Assembly: GCF_001945365.1 (NCBI RefSeq)
Contig: NZ_MSTQ01000029.1
Location: 1 to 56,178, forward strand
Source of the DNA: Pseudomonas reinekei
GTDB lineage: Bacteria > Pseudomonadota > Gammaproteobacteria > Pseudomonadales > Pseudomonadaceae
Direction: 5' to 3'
Length of the DNA: 56,178 bases
Below, one piece after another: positions 34,313 to 43,835 of the stretch (positions are counted from its first letter, which is position 1; each line of letters starts with the position of its first letter). The position numbers and the translations under genes are program-made. Below the pieces are notes generated by a model. That model saw only the letters and a program-made list of their open reading frames with translations, searched no databases and was not told where the DNA came from.

Positions 34313-35626
34313 ATGCCTAGCCTCAATATGCGCATCAAACTTCCCGGTATCCCCGCCCTCGGTGCTTATCTCGCACTGTTCTGTCTCTTTGCGACCGCAT
34401 GGTTGCTCAATCCTGCCAATACGCACTCTTCATTTGCCCTGATGAAACCGGCGATGGCCGTGGCCAATCAGGTCGCCAAGCCCATCTATACCAGCCGTTT
34501 CGCTTCGTCCGGGCTGGTGGATTTCGTGCACTCGTCGGCTGTCACCGCGTTGCCTGATGGCAGTTTGATGACTGCCTGGTTCGCCGGCACGCGCGAAGGT
34601 GCCGCCGACGTGGAAGTGCGTGCCGCCCGTTTCGACGCGAAAACCGGTGAATGGGGGTCGGAGCAGGTACTGGCAACCCGCCGTTCGACCCAGCAAGGCA
34701 CCCAACGCTACATTCGCAAGCTGGGCAACCCGGTGATTGCCCTCGCGCCGGATAACCGTCTGTGGTTGTTCTATGTGTCCGTGTCCATGGGCGGCTGGGC
34801 CGGCAGTGCGGTCAACGTGATGGTGTCTGACGACTTTGGCGGACATTGGTCCGCCCCTCGCCAGTTGATCACTTCGCCCTTTTTGAACATCAGCACCCTG
34901 GTCCGCTCGGCACCGGTGTTTCATGCTGACGGGTCCATTGGTTTGCCGGTCTACCACGAGTTTTTGGGCAAGTTTGCCGAATACCTCTATCTGAGCGCCG
35001 ACGGCGATGTGATCGACAAATACCGCATCAGCCACGGGATGAACTCATTGCAACCCACCGTCGTTCCGCTCGACGGACAGCGCGGCATCGCCTTGTTGCG
35101 CTATGCCGGCAACACCCATCACCGGGTTCTGGCGACCCGTACCGAAGACGCCGGGCAAACCTGGAGCGAGCCGTATCCGCTCGACCCCTGGAACCCCAAC
35201 TCTTCGCTGGCGGCCGTCGCGACGCCTGAGCACGGCTTGCTCGTAGCGCTCAATGACCTGCAGGAAGGGCGTTTCAAGCTGAGCCTGTATGGCACTGACG
35301 CCAAGATGGACGACTGGCGCTCGTTGCGGGACCTGGACAAATCGCCGGATCCAGCGGGGGCGCCGTTTTCGCCCAAGGCCTACAAGGAAATCATCGGCAA
35401 CGAATTCCGCGATTCCAGTGGCGCGCTCCGCCAACCGCTGGAGGCGCAATTCCTGAGCAATCTCGACACGCGGGTCTGTAACTCCCTGGGCTGCGAGTTC
35501 GAATATGAGTATCCCTACTTCATCCGCAGTCCCGACGGCATGTATCACCTGGTTTATTCCTGGAACAACACCTTCATCAAACACGTCACTTTCAACGATG
35601 CGTGGCTGTCCGAGCGTCTCAAATGA
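34313..35626 (+). CDS. Exo-alpha-sialidase-like, Asp-box beta-propeller protein
   Basis: This 437-residue protein has an N-terminal hydrophobic anchor (about residues 13-32) and a beta-propeller domain. Two Asp boxes are clear: SDDFGGHW and TEDAGQTW. The RIP-like start SSAVTALPDGSLMTAWFAGTREG is also typical of sialidase-fold proteins. A catalytic sialidase arginine triad cannot be confirmed by eye, so it may act on another sugar or only bind one. It overlaps the next membrane protein gene by ATGA and precedes an LtaS-like gene, so an envelope glycan role is likely. Confidence 0.82.
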   Translation: MPSLNMRIKLPGIPALGAYLALFCLFATAWLLNPANTHSSFALMKPAMAVANQVAKPIYTSRFASSGLVDFVHSSAVTALPDGSLMTAWFAGTREGAADVEVRAARFDAKTGEWGSEQVLATRRSTQQGTQRYIRKLGNPVIALAPDNRLWLFYVSVSMGGWAGSAVNVMVSDDFGGHWSAPRQLITSPFLNISTLVRSAPVFHADGSIGLPVYHEFLGKFAEYLYLSADGDVIDKYRISHGMNSLQPTVVPLDGQRGIALLRYAGNTHHRVLATRTEDAGQTWSEPYPLDPWNPNSSLAAVATPEHGLLVALNDLQEGRFKLSLYGTDAKMDDWRSLRDLDKSPDPAGAPFSPKAYKEIIGNEFRDSSGALRQPLEAQFLSNLDTRVCNSLGCEFEYEYPYFIRSPDGMYHLVYSWNNTFIKHVTFNDAWLSERLK

Positions 35627-36240
35627 TCAACCTTTGGCAAGCCCACATCACCTTCGCGATGATCATCTTCCTGCTGCTGCCAGCCTTTGGTTTGCACCGG
35701 TACTGGCGTGTCGCGCTACTGTTCGCCTTGTTGGCGGCCAGTTTCATTCAGCTGGACGGGTTGTCCCTGGCGGTGTACTTGCGCAGCCACATCGATGACC
35801 TTGCGATTACGACACTGGTCTTCATGGCGTGGGGCTGCTTGCGTCGGCTGGACTTGCTGGCGCCGGCACAGCGCAACAAAACCGGCGTAATGCTCCTGTT
35901 CGCGGTGTTCGGGCTGGTGCTGTACCCGGCGACGCTCGGCCTGAGCGACATGGACCCGTACCGTTTCGGCTACAGCCCGCGGCCAATGCTGGTGCTCCTG
36001 GCGCTGCTGACGTTCGGCCTGTTTTACCTGCGTAACCATCTGGCCGTGGTGATGCTGGCGAGCGCCACCCTGGCCTTCGTCGCCGGGATAAAGCCTTCGC
36101 AAAATTACTGGGACTATCTGGTTGATCCGCTTCTGGGTCTGTACTGCTGCACCGCACTTGTACTGATTTTCATGCGCTGGCTGTTCGGCAGCCTGAACAA
36201 GTGGCGAATGTCAGCACGGGACGTAGCCCGATCTTCTTGA
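35623..36240 (+). CDS. Hypothetical polytopic membrane protein
   Basis: This 205-residue protein has about six hydrophobic segments from TFAMIIFLLLPAFGL to GLYCCTALVLIFMRWLFG. I recognise no named family. Its ATG at 35623 lies in the ATGA overlap with the sialidase-like gene, so the two are coupled, and it ends 33 bp before the LtaS-like gene. It is probably a membrane partner of that pair. Confidence 0.75.
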   Translation: MINLWQAHITFAMIIFLLLPAFGLHRYWRVALLFALLAASFIQLDGLSLAVYLRSHIDDLAITTLVFMAWGCLRRLDLLAPAQRNKTGVMLLFAVFGLVLYPATLGLSDMDPYRFGYSPRPMLVLLALLTFGLFYLRNHLAVVMLASATLAFVAGIKPSQNYWDYLVDPLLGLYCCTALVLIFMRWLFGSLNKWRMSARDVARSS

Positions 36241-36273
36241 GATTCGACGACATTTTTTGACAGGGGAACATGG

Positions 36274-38310
36274 ATGGGTTGGCTGCAATCGAGACGTTTG
36301 CACTATTGGCTAGGCGCGACAGCGATGCTGTTCGCGCTGTTTGCCGTGCTACGGGTGGTGTTCTTTTTCGGTTTTTCCGGCTTCGACGCTAAAGCGCTGT
36401 CCGGCGACGATACCGTCCTGGAAACCCTGGGCATCGGCTTTCGTTTCGATCTGCGCCTGGCCATCCTGGTGATGCTGCCGGTGGCCTTGCTGGCCTGGAT
36501 TCCTCGCTGGAATCTTATCGGCAGCCGCCTGCTGCGCGGGATCGCGCGCCTCTACCTGGTGGTGATACTGGGCGCCCTGCTGCTGATCTACATCGTCGAT
36601 TTCGGGCACTACGCGTACCTGGGCATGAGGATCAATGCCACCGTTCTGCGCTTTCTCGAAGACGCCCAGATTTCCCGCGACATGGTCTGGCAGACCTACC
36701 CGGTGGTGTGGATTACCCTCGGCTGGCTGGCAACGCTCGCCTTGGTGATACTGGCCCTGGTGCGCCTGGAACGCGTGACGCTGGACCGCATTCGCCAACC
36801 GATTCACCCGCTTTCCGCGACATGGGGCGGTGCCGTCACGGTGGTGTTGGTACTGCTGGGGATTTTAGGCCGTGTCGAGAACATGAACCTGGAAAACCCG
36901 GTGCCGTTGCGCTGGAGCGATGCGTTCTTCTCGGGCAACAACCAGATCGCCGCGCTGGGGTTGAACCCGGTCATTTTCCTTTATGACACGGTCAAGGTCG
37001 GCCAATCGCGTTATGACGAAGCGCAGGTGCGTGAACACTATTCGGTAATGGCCAACTACCTGGGGGTCGATCAGCCGGACCCGCAAAGCCTGAATTTCGT
37101 CCGCCACCAGGCACCGCAACCCTACAAGGTACCGGGGGCGCGACCGCCGAACGTGATGTTCGTCATGCTTGAATCCCTGGGCACCAGCGCTGTAGGGGCC
37201 TACGGCAACCCGATCAACCCGACGCCCAATATCGATCGCCTGGCCACCCAGAGCTGGTTCTTCGAACACTTCTACGTCCCGGTGACCGGGACCGCGAAAA
37301 CCGTCTGGGCCAGCATTACCGGGGTCCCTGACGTCACGCGCCAGGAAACGGCGACGCGTAACCCGTTGATCACCAAACAGCACTCGCTGATCAACGCCTT
37401 CACCGGTTACGAGAAGATCTACACCATTGGCGGCAACTCCGGTTGGGCCAACATGAATGCCTTGATTCGCCAGAGCATCGACGGCGTGCGCCTGTTTGAA
37501 GAGCGCGACTGGAAATCACCGGTGGTGGATGTCTGGGGCATTTCCGATCTGGACCTGTTCAAGGAAACCGACCGTATCCTGCAATCGCTGCCCAAGGACA
37601 AACCGTTCTTCGCCTACGTACAGACCGCCGGTAACCATCGCCCCTTCACCATTCCCAAAACCAATGATGGATTCGAGGTCAAGCACCCTACCCTCGAAGA
37701 AGTCCAGGCCGCCGGTTCGCGCAGTGTCGAGCAGTACAACGCCGTGCGCCTGCTGGACTTCAACATCGGTCGCTTGATGGACATCGCCAAGGCAGGCGGC
37801 TACTACGACAACACCATTTTCGTGCTGTTTGGCGACCACAACACCCGAATCGCCCAGATCCCTTTCCTGGCGCCGGCCTATGAGCAACTGGGTCTGGAAA
37901 GCAATGCGGTGCCGATGATCATCCACGCTCCGGGCTTGCTCGGGACGCGCAGGGTCGAGGAAGCCGTGGGTCTGGTGGACTTGTTGCCGACCGTGGCAGG
38001 CATGGCCGGCCTCGAGTTCCGCAACGGCGGCATGGGCCGTGACATCCAGCAGCCAGCGCCCGAGGGTGAGCGCGTGGTACCGCTGGTGCTGCGTGAGGGG
38101 ACGTTCCCGTTGATTGCCGGCGTGACTCAACATTACATGGTGCAAATGGAACACGACGGCAGCTCGCCCACGCTCCACGACCTGGCTTCGATGACGCCCA
38201 CCGACAACGTGGCTGAGCAGAATCCGGAAGAGTTCAAACGCCTGATGCAATTGACCCGCGCGATGCACGAAACCTCGCGGTTGATGCTGTACCAGAACGT
38301 GCGGGAGTAA
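36274..38310 (+). CDS. LtaS/OpgB-like sulfatase-fold membrane phosphotransferase
   Basis: This 678-residue inner-membrane protein has five N-terminal helices (about residues 12-200) and a periplasmic alkaline-phosphatase-fold domain from about 290. Metal-ligand and nucleophile signatures are FVMLESLGTSAVGAYG (Glu about 300), PVTGTAKTVWASITG (Thr about 343) and LFGDHNTR. Family members transfer phosphoglycerol or related groups to envelope glycans or lipids. The donor and acceptor here are unknown. AGGGG lies 7 nt before the ATG at 36274. It is third in a run with the sialidase-like and membrane protein genes. Confidence 0.88.
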   Translation: MGWLQSRRLHYWLGATAMLFALFAVLRVVFFFGFSGFDAKALSGDDTVLETLGIGFRFDLRLAILVMLPVALLAWIPRWNLIGSRLLRGIARLYLVVILGALLLIYIVDFGHYAYLGMRINATVLRFLEDAQISRDMVWQTYPVVWITLGWLATLALVILALVRLERVTLDRIRQPIHPLSATWGGAVTVVLVLLGILGRVENMNLENPVPLRWSDAFFSGNNQIAALGLNPVIFLYDTVKVGQSRYDEAQVREHYSVMANYLGVDQPDPQSLNFVRHQAPQPYKVPGARPPNVMFVMLESLGTSAVGAYGNPINPTPNIDRLATQSWFFEHFYVPVTGTAKTVWASITGVPDVTRQETATRNPLITKQHSLINAFTGYEKIYTIGGNSGWANMNALIRQSIDGVRLFEERDWKSPVVDVWGISDLDLFKETDRILQSLPKDKPFFAYVQTAGNHRPFTIPKTNDGFEVKHPTLEEVQAAGSRSVEQYNAVRLLDFNIGRLMDIAKAGGYYDNTIFVLFGDHNTRIAQIPFLAPAYEQLGLESNAVPMIIHAPGLLGTRRVEEAVGLVDLLPTVAGMAGLEFRNGGMGRDIQQPAPEGERVVPLVLREGTFPLIAGVTQHYMVQMEHDGSSPTLHDLASMTPTDNVAEQNPEEFKRLMQLTRAMHETSRLMLYQNVRE

Positions 38311-38384
38311 CCGCTTACCTGCGCAAACCGGTGCAAACGCTTACAATCCTGCCTTTTGACCGTATACAGAAAGGCAGCAAGGCT

Positions 38385-39557
38385 ATGGCGCTTGACCCAC
38401 CCACGATGTTGACCCTCTCGATTGCCCTTGCAGCCGCCGCCGCGCTGTATCTGGCGGTCGAGTGGCGGAGCATCCGTGAACCCTCGCTGCTGTTCTGGAG
38501 CGCAGGTTTTGCGACGATCACCGTGGGCTCGACGCTGGCCTTGCTGCGTGGCATCGGCCTTCTGCTGGTCGGCATCTGGTTTGCCAACGGTCTGTTGGTG
38601 CTGGCCCACTGGTTCTTCCTGCTGGGCGTGGCGCGGTTTACCCAGACGCGCCTGTCCCGAGCCTGGTATTTGATCTTCGTCGCCTGGCTGGCGCTGCTGT
38701 TGCTGCCCGATGAGCCGTCGTGGTCGAAGATCATGTTGCTGGCCAATTCGCTGCTGGTTGCCATGGTGACGCTGCGGGCCAGCTTCCTCTTGCGCCCCCA
38801 CGGCAAATCCTTGAGTGTCGGGGCGGGTCAGCTGCGCTATGTGCTGCTGGGCCATGGCCTGTTCTATCTGATCAAATCGATAACGGCGGTGATTCCCGGC
38901 ACGCTGATCGACCTCGCGGCCTTGCGTGGCGAGATCATCCAGATCTCCCTGGTCGAGGGGGTGATGGCGATCATGCTGATCGCACTGTCGATGACCGGCA
39001 CCGAGCGTTACCGGCGAGAAAAGCAAATCTCACGGCTCGCCGAACGCGACCCACTGACCGCCCTGTACAACCGCCGCGCGCTGGAAGTGCGGGCACCACG
39101 CCTGTTGCGCGACGTCTCCAGCGCTCGTCCTGGCGCGCTGCTGTTGATCGATATCGACAACTTCAAACCGGTCAACGATCTGTATGGGCATACCGCTGGC
39201 GACCGACTGCTGGTTGAACTGAGCGAGATGATCCGCTCGGTATTGCCCGACGACGCGCTGGCTGCCCGATTGGGCGGTGACGAGTTCGTGATCCTGCTCA
39301 ACAACGCCTCCAACGAACGAATCGTGGCGATGGGTAACGCACTGCGTGAGCAATTCCACAGCGCCGCGACGCAGACCTTCAGCACACCGCAAGCGGTGAC
39401 CCTGAGCATCGGTGCCAGCCTGTTCGACCAGCCGCCGAGCAGTCTGGCGGCGTTGATTGAGCAAGGCGACGCCGCGCTGTACGAATCCAAGCGTGGCGGA
39501 CGCGACAGTATCCGTCTGGTTGATCGGACCCAGGCCAGCGATCAGCCCGTCCGTTAA
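38385..39557 (+). CDS. Diguanylate cyclase (GGDEF domain) with membrane sensor
   Basis: This 390-residue protein has an N-terminal membrane region of about seven helices (residues 8-205) and a C-terminal GGDEF domain: RDPLTALYNRRALE, then LIDIDNFKPVNDLYGHTAGD, then ARLGGDEF. It should make cyclic di-GMP. The four residues five positions upstream of GGDEF read PDDA and not RxxD, so the inhibitory I-site appears absent. There is no EAL domain. The start at 38385 has a poorly spaced AAGG, and the upstream ATG at 38331 is less likely. Confidence 0.92.
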   Translation: MALDPPTMLTLSIALAAAAALYLAVEWRSIREPSLLFWSAGFATITVGSTLALLRGIGLLLVGIWFANGLLVLAHWFFLLGVARFTQTRLSRAWYLIFVAWLALLLLPDEPSWSKIMLLANSLLVAMVTLRASFLLRPHGKSLSVGAGQLRYVLLGHGLFYLIKSITAVIPGTLIDLAALRGEIIQISLVEGVMAIMLIALSMTGTERYRREKQISRLAERDPLTALYNRRALEVRAPRLLRDVSSARPGALLLIDIDNFKPVNDLYGHTAGDRLLVELSEMIRSVLPDDALAARLGGDEFVILLNNASNERIVAMGNALREQFHSAATQTFSTPQAVTLSIGASLFDQPPSSLAALIEQGDAALYESKRGGRDSIRLVDRTQASDQPVR

Positions 39558-39752
39558 CGGCTAGTAGGCGGGAGTGCCGACGGCCATCTCGAAAAATCTG
39601 CGCGGTTGAAAACTTGCGAAAAGCGACAGTAGGCTAAGCTTACGTCAGCTTATTGCCCACGATGCTCGCGGCGGCGGTTGTTGGAATTTTCTGGAGAGCG
39701 TCTGCAACAGCTATCTCAGACAGTTCCACACAATTTGCGCAGGATTGCCGTG

Positions 39753-41126
39753 ATGACCGAGCCATTCCTCAGTTTTGACGAACTCAAGCGTGCGGCCCTC
39801 TCTGGCGAGATCGATACCGTGCTGGTGTGCATGGTCGACATGCAGGGGCGGCTGGTGGGCAAGCGATTCCAGGTCGAGTTTTTCATCGACAGCGGTCATG
39901 AAGAAACCCACTGCTGCAACTACCTGCTGGCCGACGACATCGACATGGAGCCGGTGCCGGGCTACGCCGCTGCCAGTTGGAGCAAAGGCTACGGCGACTT
40001 TGTCCTCAAACCCGACATGCGCACCCTGCGCAAAGTGCCCTGGCTGGAATGCACGGCGCTGGTGCTGTGCGATGTGCTCGACCATCACCACCGCCAAGAC
40101 TTGCCCCACAGCCCACGGGCGATCCTGAAAAAACAGGTCGAGCGCCTGCGCGAACGCGGCTACACCGGCATGTTTGCCTCGGAGCTCGAGTTCTACCTGT
40201 TCGACGAAAGTTACGAGGCCATCCACAAGCGCAACTACCTCAAGCCAAAAACCGCCGGGCATTACATCGAGGATTACAACATCCTGCAGACCACCCGCGA
40301 GGAGCCGGTGCTGCGGGCGATTCGCAAGCACCTTCAGGCCAGCGGCATTCCCGTGGAAAATTCCAAGGGTGAATGGGGCCCGGGCCAGGAAGAGATCAAC
40401 ATCCGCTACGCCGACGCCATGACCATGGCCGACCACCACGTCATTATCAAGCACGCCTGCAAAGAGATCGCGCAGCTACAAGGCAAGGCGATCACCTTCA
40501 TGGCCAAGTGGCGCTACGACGCCGCCGGTTCCAGCAGTCACATCCACAACTCGCTCTGGGACAAGAACGCCAGGAAGCCGCTTTTTTATGACGCCAAGGC
40601 CGAGTTCGGCATGTCCAGGCTGATGCGCTCATGGGTGGCCGGACAGCTCAAATACGCCAATGACATCACCTGCTTCCTCGCGCCCTACATCAACTCCTAC
40701 AAGCGTTTTCAGGCCGGCACCTTCGCTCCGACCCGCGCGGTGTGGAGCCGAGACAACCGTACCGCCGGTTTTCGGTTGTGCGCTGAAAGCAGCAAGTCCA
40801 TTCGCATCGAATGCCGCATCGGCGGCGCCGACCTCAACCCCTACCTGGCCTTCGCCGCCCTGATCGCAGCGGGGCTGGCGGGCGTCGACGAAAAACTCGA
40901 CCTCGCCCCGCCCTTTGAAGGCGATGCCTACCTCGACGAGCAATTGCCTGAAGTGTCCAAGACCCTGCGCGAAGCCAGCGCCGCGCTCCAGGGCTCAAGC
41001 ATGCTGCGCAAGGCGTTCGGTGATGAAGTGATCGACCACTACGTGCACACCGCCGAATGGGAGCAGAAAGAGTACGACCGGCGGGTCACCGATTGGGAAC
41101 TGCAGCGCGGCTTCGAGCGCTATTGA
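39753..41126 (+). CDS. Glutamine synthetase family gamma-glutamyl-amine ligase
   Basis: This 457-residue enzyme belongs to the PuuA/IpuC-type branch of glutamine synthetases, which join glutamate to an amine using ATP. Metal and ATP motifs are FASELEFYLFDESY, KGEWGPGQEEINIRYADA, FMAKWRYDAAGSSSHIHNSL and RIECRIGGADLNPYLAFAA. The adenylylation-site tyrosine segment of true GlnA is absent. AGGA lies 8 nt before the ATG at 39753. The aldehyde dehydrogenase gene follows after 7 bp and the alcohol dehydrogenase gene 3 bp after that, pointing to an amino-alcohol or polyamine route. Confidence 0.88.
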   Translation: MTEPFLSFDELKRAALSGEIDTVLVCMVDMQGRLVGKRFQVEFFIDSGHEETHCCNYLLADDIDMEPVPGYAAASWSKGYGDFVLKPDMRTLRKVPWLECTALVLCDVLDHHHRQDLPHSPRAILKKQVERLRERGYTGMFASELEFYLFDESYEAIHKRNYLKPKTAGHYIEDYNILQTTREEPVLRAIRKHLQASGIPVENSKGEWGPGQEEINIRYADAMTMADHHVIIKHACKEIAQLQGKAITFMAKWRYDAAGSSSHIHNSLWDKNARKPLFYDAKAEFGMSRLMRSWVAGQLKYANDITCFLAPYINSYKRFQAGTFAPTRAVWSRDNRTAGFRLCAESSKSIRIECRIGGADLNPYLAFAALIAAGLAGVDEKLDLAPPFEGDAYLDEQLPEVSKTLREASAALQGSSMLRKAFGDEVIDHYVHTAEWEQKEYDRRVTDWELQRGFERY

Positions 41127-41133
41127 GATCGAC

Positions 41134-42525
41134 ATGACTTCGACTATCCAACTCATCTCACCGGTCGATGGCCGGGTTTACGCTGAACGCCAACTTGTCG
41201 ATGCGGCGCAACTCGAGCAGGCACTGGTGGCAGCCGCAACCGCACAAGCACAGTGGAAGCGCCGGCCACTGAACGAACGCGCGGCTTTTTGCAGTGCGGC
41301 GGTGGACGCGATGCTCGCCATGAAAGAGCAAATCGTCCCCGAACTGGCCTGGCAAATGGGCCGGCCGGTGCGCTATGGCGTCGGCGAACTGCGGGGTTTC
41401 GAAGAACGCGCGCGGCACATGATCGCCATTGCCCCCGAAGCCCTGGCAGCGATTGAACCCGAGCCCATCGCTGGCTTTCGGCGGTACATCAACCGTGAAC
41501 CACTGGGGACAGTGCTGGTGGTCGCGCCCTGGAATTACCCGTACCTCACAGCGGTGAACACGATTATCCCGGCACTGATGGCGGGCAACGCCGTCATTCT
41601 CAAACATGCCTCGCAAACCCTGCTGGTCGGTGAACGGTTCGCCGAGGCCTTTCGTCGCGCCAACCTGCCGCCAGGCCTGCTCCAGAACTTGCTGCTCGAT
41701 CATGGTCAAACTGCCGCGCTCATTGCCTCTGCACGGGTGCAACAGGTGAACTTCACGGGGTCGGTGGCCGCAGGCAAGGCCATGGAAAACGCCGCCAGCG
41801 GAAGATTCCTTGGCATGGGCCTGGAACTCGGTGGCAAAGACCCCGCCTATGTCCGGGCAGACGCCAATCTGGAGCACGCCGTGGAAAACCTGGTGGACGG
41901 CAGTTTTTTCAACGCCGGACAGAGCTGCTGCGCCATCGAGCGAATCTACGTGGATCAAACCCTCTACCCGGCGTTCGTCGAGCGCTTCGTCGAGTTGACC
42001 CGCCAATACGTGTTGGGCAACCCGTTGGACGAAGCCACCACCCTCGGTCCGCTGGTGACACCCGGCGCGGCTTCTTTCGTCCGTGGCCAGATCGCCGAAG
42101 CGGTGGCCCAGGGCGCGAAGGCGCTGATCGATCCGCAGACGTTCGCCGCCGATATACCGGGCAGCGCCTACCTTGCGCCGCAGGTGTTAATCGACGTCAG
42201 TCATCAAATGTCGGTCATGCGCGATGAAAGCTTCGGGCCGGTGGTGGGCATCATGCCGGTATCCAGCGATGACGAAGCCATTGCCTTGATGAACGACAGT
42301 GAGTTCGGGCTCAGCGCCTCGATCTGGACCCGGGACCTTGATGCTGCGCAACACCTGGGCAACGCGATCGACACCGGCACCGTGTTCATGAACCGCTGCG
42401 ACTACCTGGACCCGGCCCTGGCCTGGACCGGAGTAAAAAACAGTGGGCGCGGCGTCACCCTGTCGCGCCTGGGTTATGAACACCTGACCCGCGCCAAATC
42501 CTTCCATCTGCGCCACGAGATCTGA
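41134..42525 (+). CDS. NAD(P)-dependent aldehyde dehydrogenase
   Basis: This 463-residue ALDH has catalytic Asn in VVAPWNYPYL, the base in LELGGKDP and the nucleophile in NAGQSCCAIERIY. Its length and the motif GQSCCAIERIY resemble the succinate-semialdehyde/aminobutyraldehyde-type ALDHs. In this operon it most likely oxidises the aldehyde made by the adjacent alcohol dehydrogenase, possibly while the amine is masked by a gamma-glutamyl group. Confidence 0.9.
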   Translation: MTSTIQLISPVDGRVYAERQLVDAAQLEQALVAAATAQAQWKRRPLNERAAFCSAAVDAMLAMKEQIVPELAWQMGRPVRYGVGELRGFEERARHMIAIAPEALAAIEPEPIAGFRRYINREPLGTVLVVAPWNYPYLTAVNTIIPALMAGNAVILKHASQTLLVGERFAEAFRRANLPPGLLQNLLLDHGQTAALIASARVQQVNFTGSVAAGKAMENAASGRFLGMGLELGGKDPAYVRADANLEHAVENLVDGSFFNAGQSCCAIERIYVDQTLYPAFVERFVELTRQYVLGNPLDEATTLGPLVTPGAASFVRGQIAEAVAQGAKALIDPQTFAADIPGSAYLAPQVLIDVSHQMSVMRDESFGPVVGIMPVSSDDEAIALMNDSEFGLSASIWTRDLDAAQHLGNAIDTGTVFMNRCDYLDPALAWTGVKNSGRGVTLSRLGYEHLTRAKSFHLRHEI

Positions 42526-42528
42526 GCC

Positions 42529-43689
42529 ATGAGCCTGACTGGAAACTGGAACTACCCCACCAGCATTCGCTTCGGTGCCGGCCGCATCAGCGAACTGGCC
42601 GAGGTCTGTCGCAGCCAGGGTATCCAGCGACCGTTGCTGGTCACCGACAGTGGCCTGGGCCGGGCGCCGATCACCACCGCCGCCCTGGATTCACTTCGTG
42701 ACGCGGGGCTGGGCGCTGCGCTGTTTTGCGACCTCAAGCCCAACCCGGTCGAAGCCAATCTGGCTGGCGGTCTCGCTGCCTGGCGCGCGGGCCATCACGA
42801 TGGCGTGGTCGCCTTCGGCGGCGGCAGTGGCCTGGACATGGGCAAGCTGATTGCGTTCATGAGCGGCCAGACGCGGCCAGTCTGGGATTTCGAGGACATC
42901 GGCGACTACTGGACCCGCGCCGATGAAAGCCGCATCGCCCCGATCATTGCAGTGCCGACCACCGCCGGCACCGGCTCGGAAGTCGGCCGTGCGGCGGTGA
43001 TCATCGACGACCGCACGCACACCAAACGCATCATCTTTCACCCGAAAATGATGCCGCGCGTGGTCATCAGCGACCCGGCCCTGACCGTCGGCATGCCGGC
43101 CAACGTCACCGCCGGCACAGGCATGGACGCATTGGCGCACTGCCTGGAAGCCTACTGCGCGCCCGGCTTTCACCCGATGGCCGATGGTATCGCCGTGGAA
43201 GGCATGCGTCTGGTGGCGAATGCCTTGGTGCGCGCCGTGCATATGCCTTCCGATCTCGATGCCCGGGGGCAAATGCTGGCCGCGGCAGCCATGGGCGCGA
43301 CCGCATTCCAGAAAGGTCTTGGCGGGATGCACGCCCTCGCCCATCCGATCGGCGCGCTGTACGACACGCACCACGGCATGACCAATGCGACGCTGATGCC
43401 GTACGTGCTGAAATTCAATCGCCCGGCCATCGAAGAACGCATTACGCGCCTGGCGGCGTACCTCCACCTGCCCTCCCCGAGCTTCGACAGTTTCATGGCC
43501 TTGGTCCTCAAACTGCGCAAGGACATCGCCGTCCCGCACACGCTGTTTGAGCTGGGCGTGGATGACCAGCAGGCCGAGCTGATTGCAGACATGGCGGTGC
43601 TCGACCCTTCCGCCGGTGGTAATCCGTTGCCGCTGACCAAGGCCGGGGTGACGGATATTTTCCAGGCGGCGTACCACGGACGCCTGTAG
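42529..43689 (+). CDS. Iron-containing alcohol dehydrogenase
   Basis: This 386-residue group III alcohol dehydrogenase has the cofactor motif FGGGSGLDMGK and PTTAGTGSEVGR. The metal-binding region DALAHCLEAYCAPGFHPMADG and GGMHALAHPIGALYDTHHGM hold the Asp/His ligands. It starts 3 bp after the ALDH stop. With its neighbours it would oxidise the hydroxyl group of an amine-derived alcohol. Confidence 0.92.
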   Translation: MSLTGNWNYPTSIRFGAGRISELAEVCRSQGIQRPLLVTDSGLGRAPITTAALDSLRDAGLGAALFCDLKPNPVEANLAGGLAAWRAGHHDGVVAFGGGSGLDMGKLIAFMSGQTRPVWDFEDIGDYWTRADESRIAPIIAVPTTAGTGSEVGRAAVIIDDRTHTKRIIFHPKMMPRVVISDPALTVGMPANVTAGTGMDALAHCLEAYCAPGFHPMADGIAVEGMRLVANALVRAVHMPSDLDARGQMLAAAAMGATAFQKGLGGMHALAHPIGALYDTHHGMTNATLMPYVLKFNRPAIEERITRLAAYLHLPSPSFDSFMALVLKLRKDIAVPHTLFELGVDDQQAELIADMAVLDPSAGGNPLPLTKAGVTDIFQAAYHGRL

Positions 43690-43835
43690 CGCAATCGACG
43701 GTCCATGGTCGAAACGGCAGCACGTGGCATGGACACGTTTCATCGTTGCAACAGGAGCAGTACGACAAGGGGTTGAAGGCCAGCCCATCCGCAAACCCGG
43801 ATGGACGCGTATTAAAACCTGAAGGGGCACCGACA

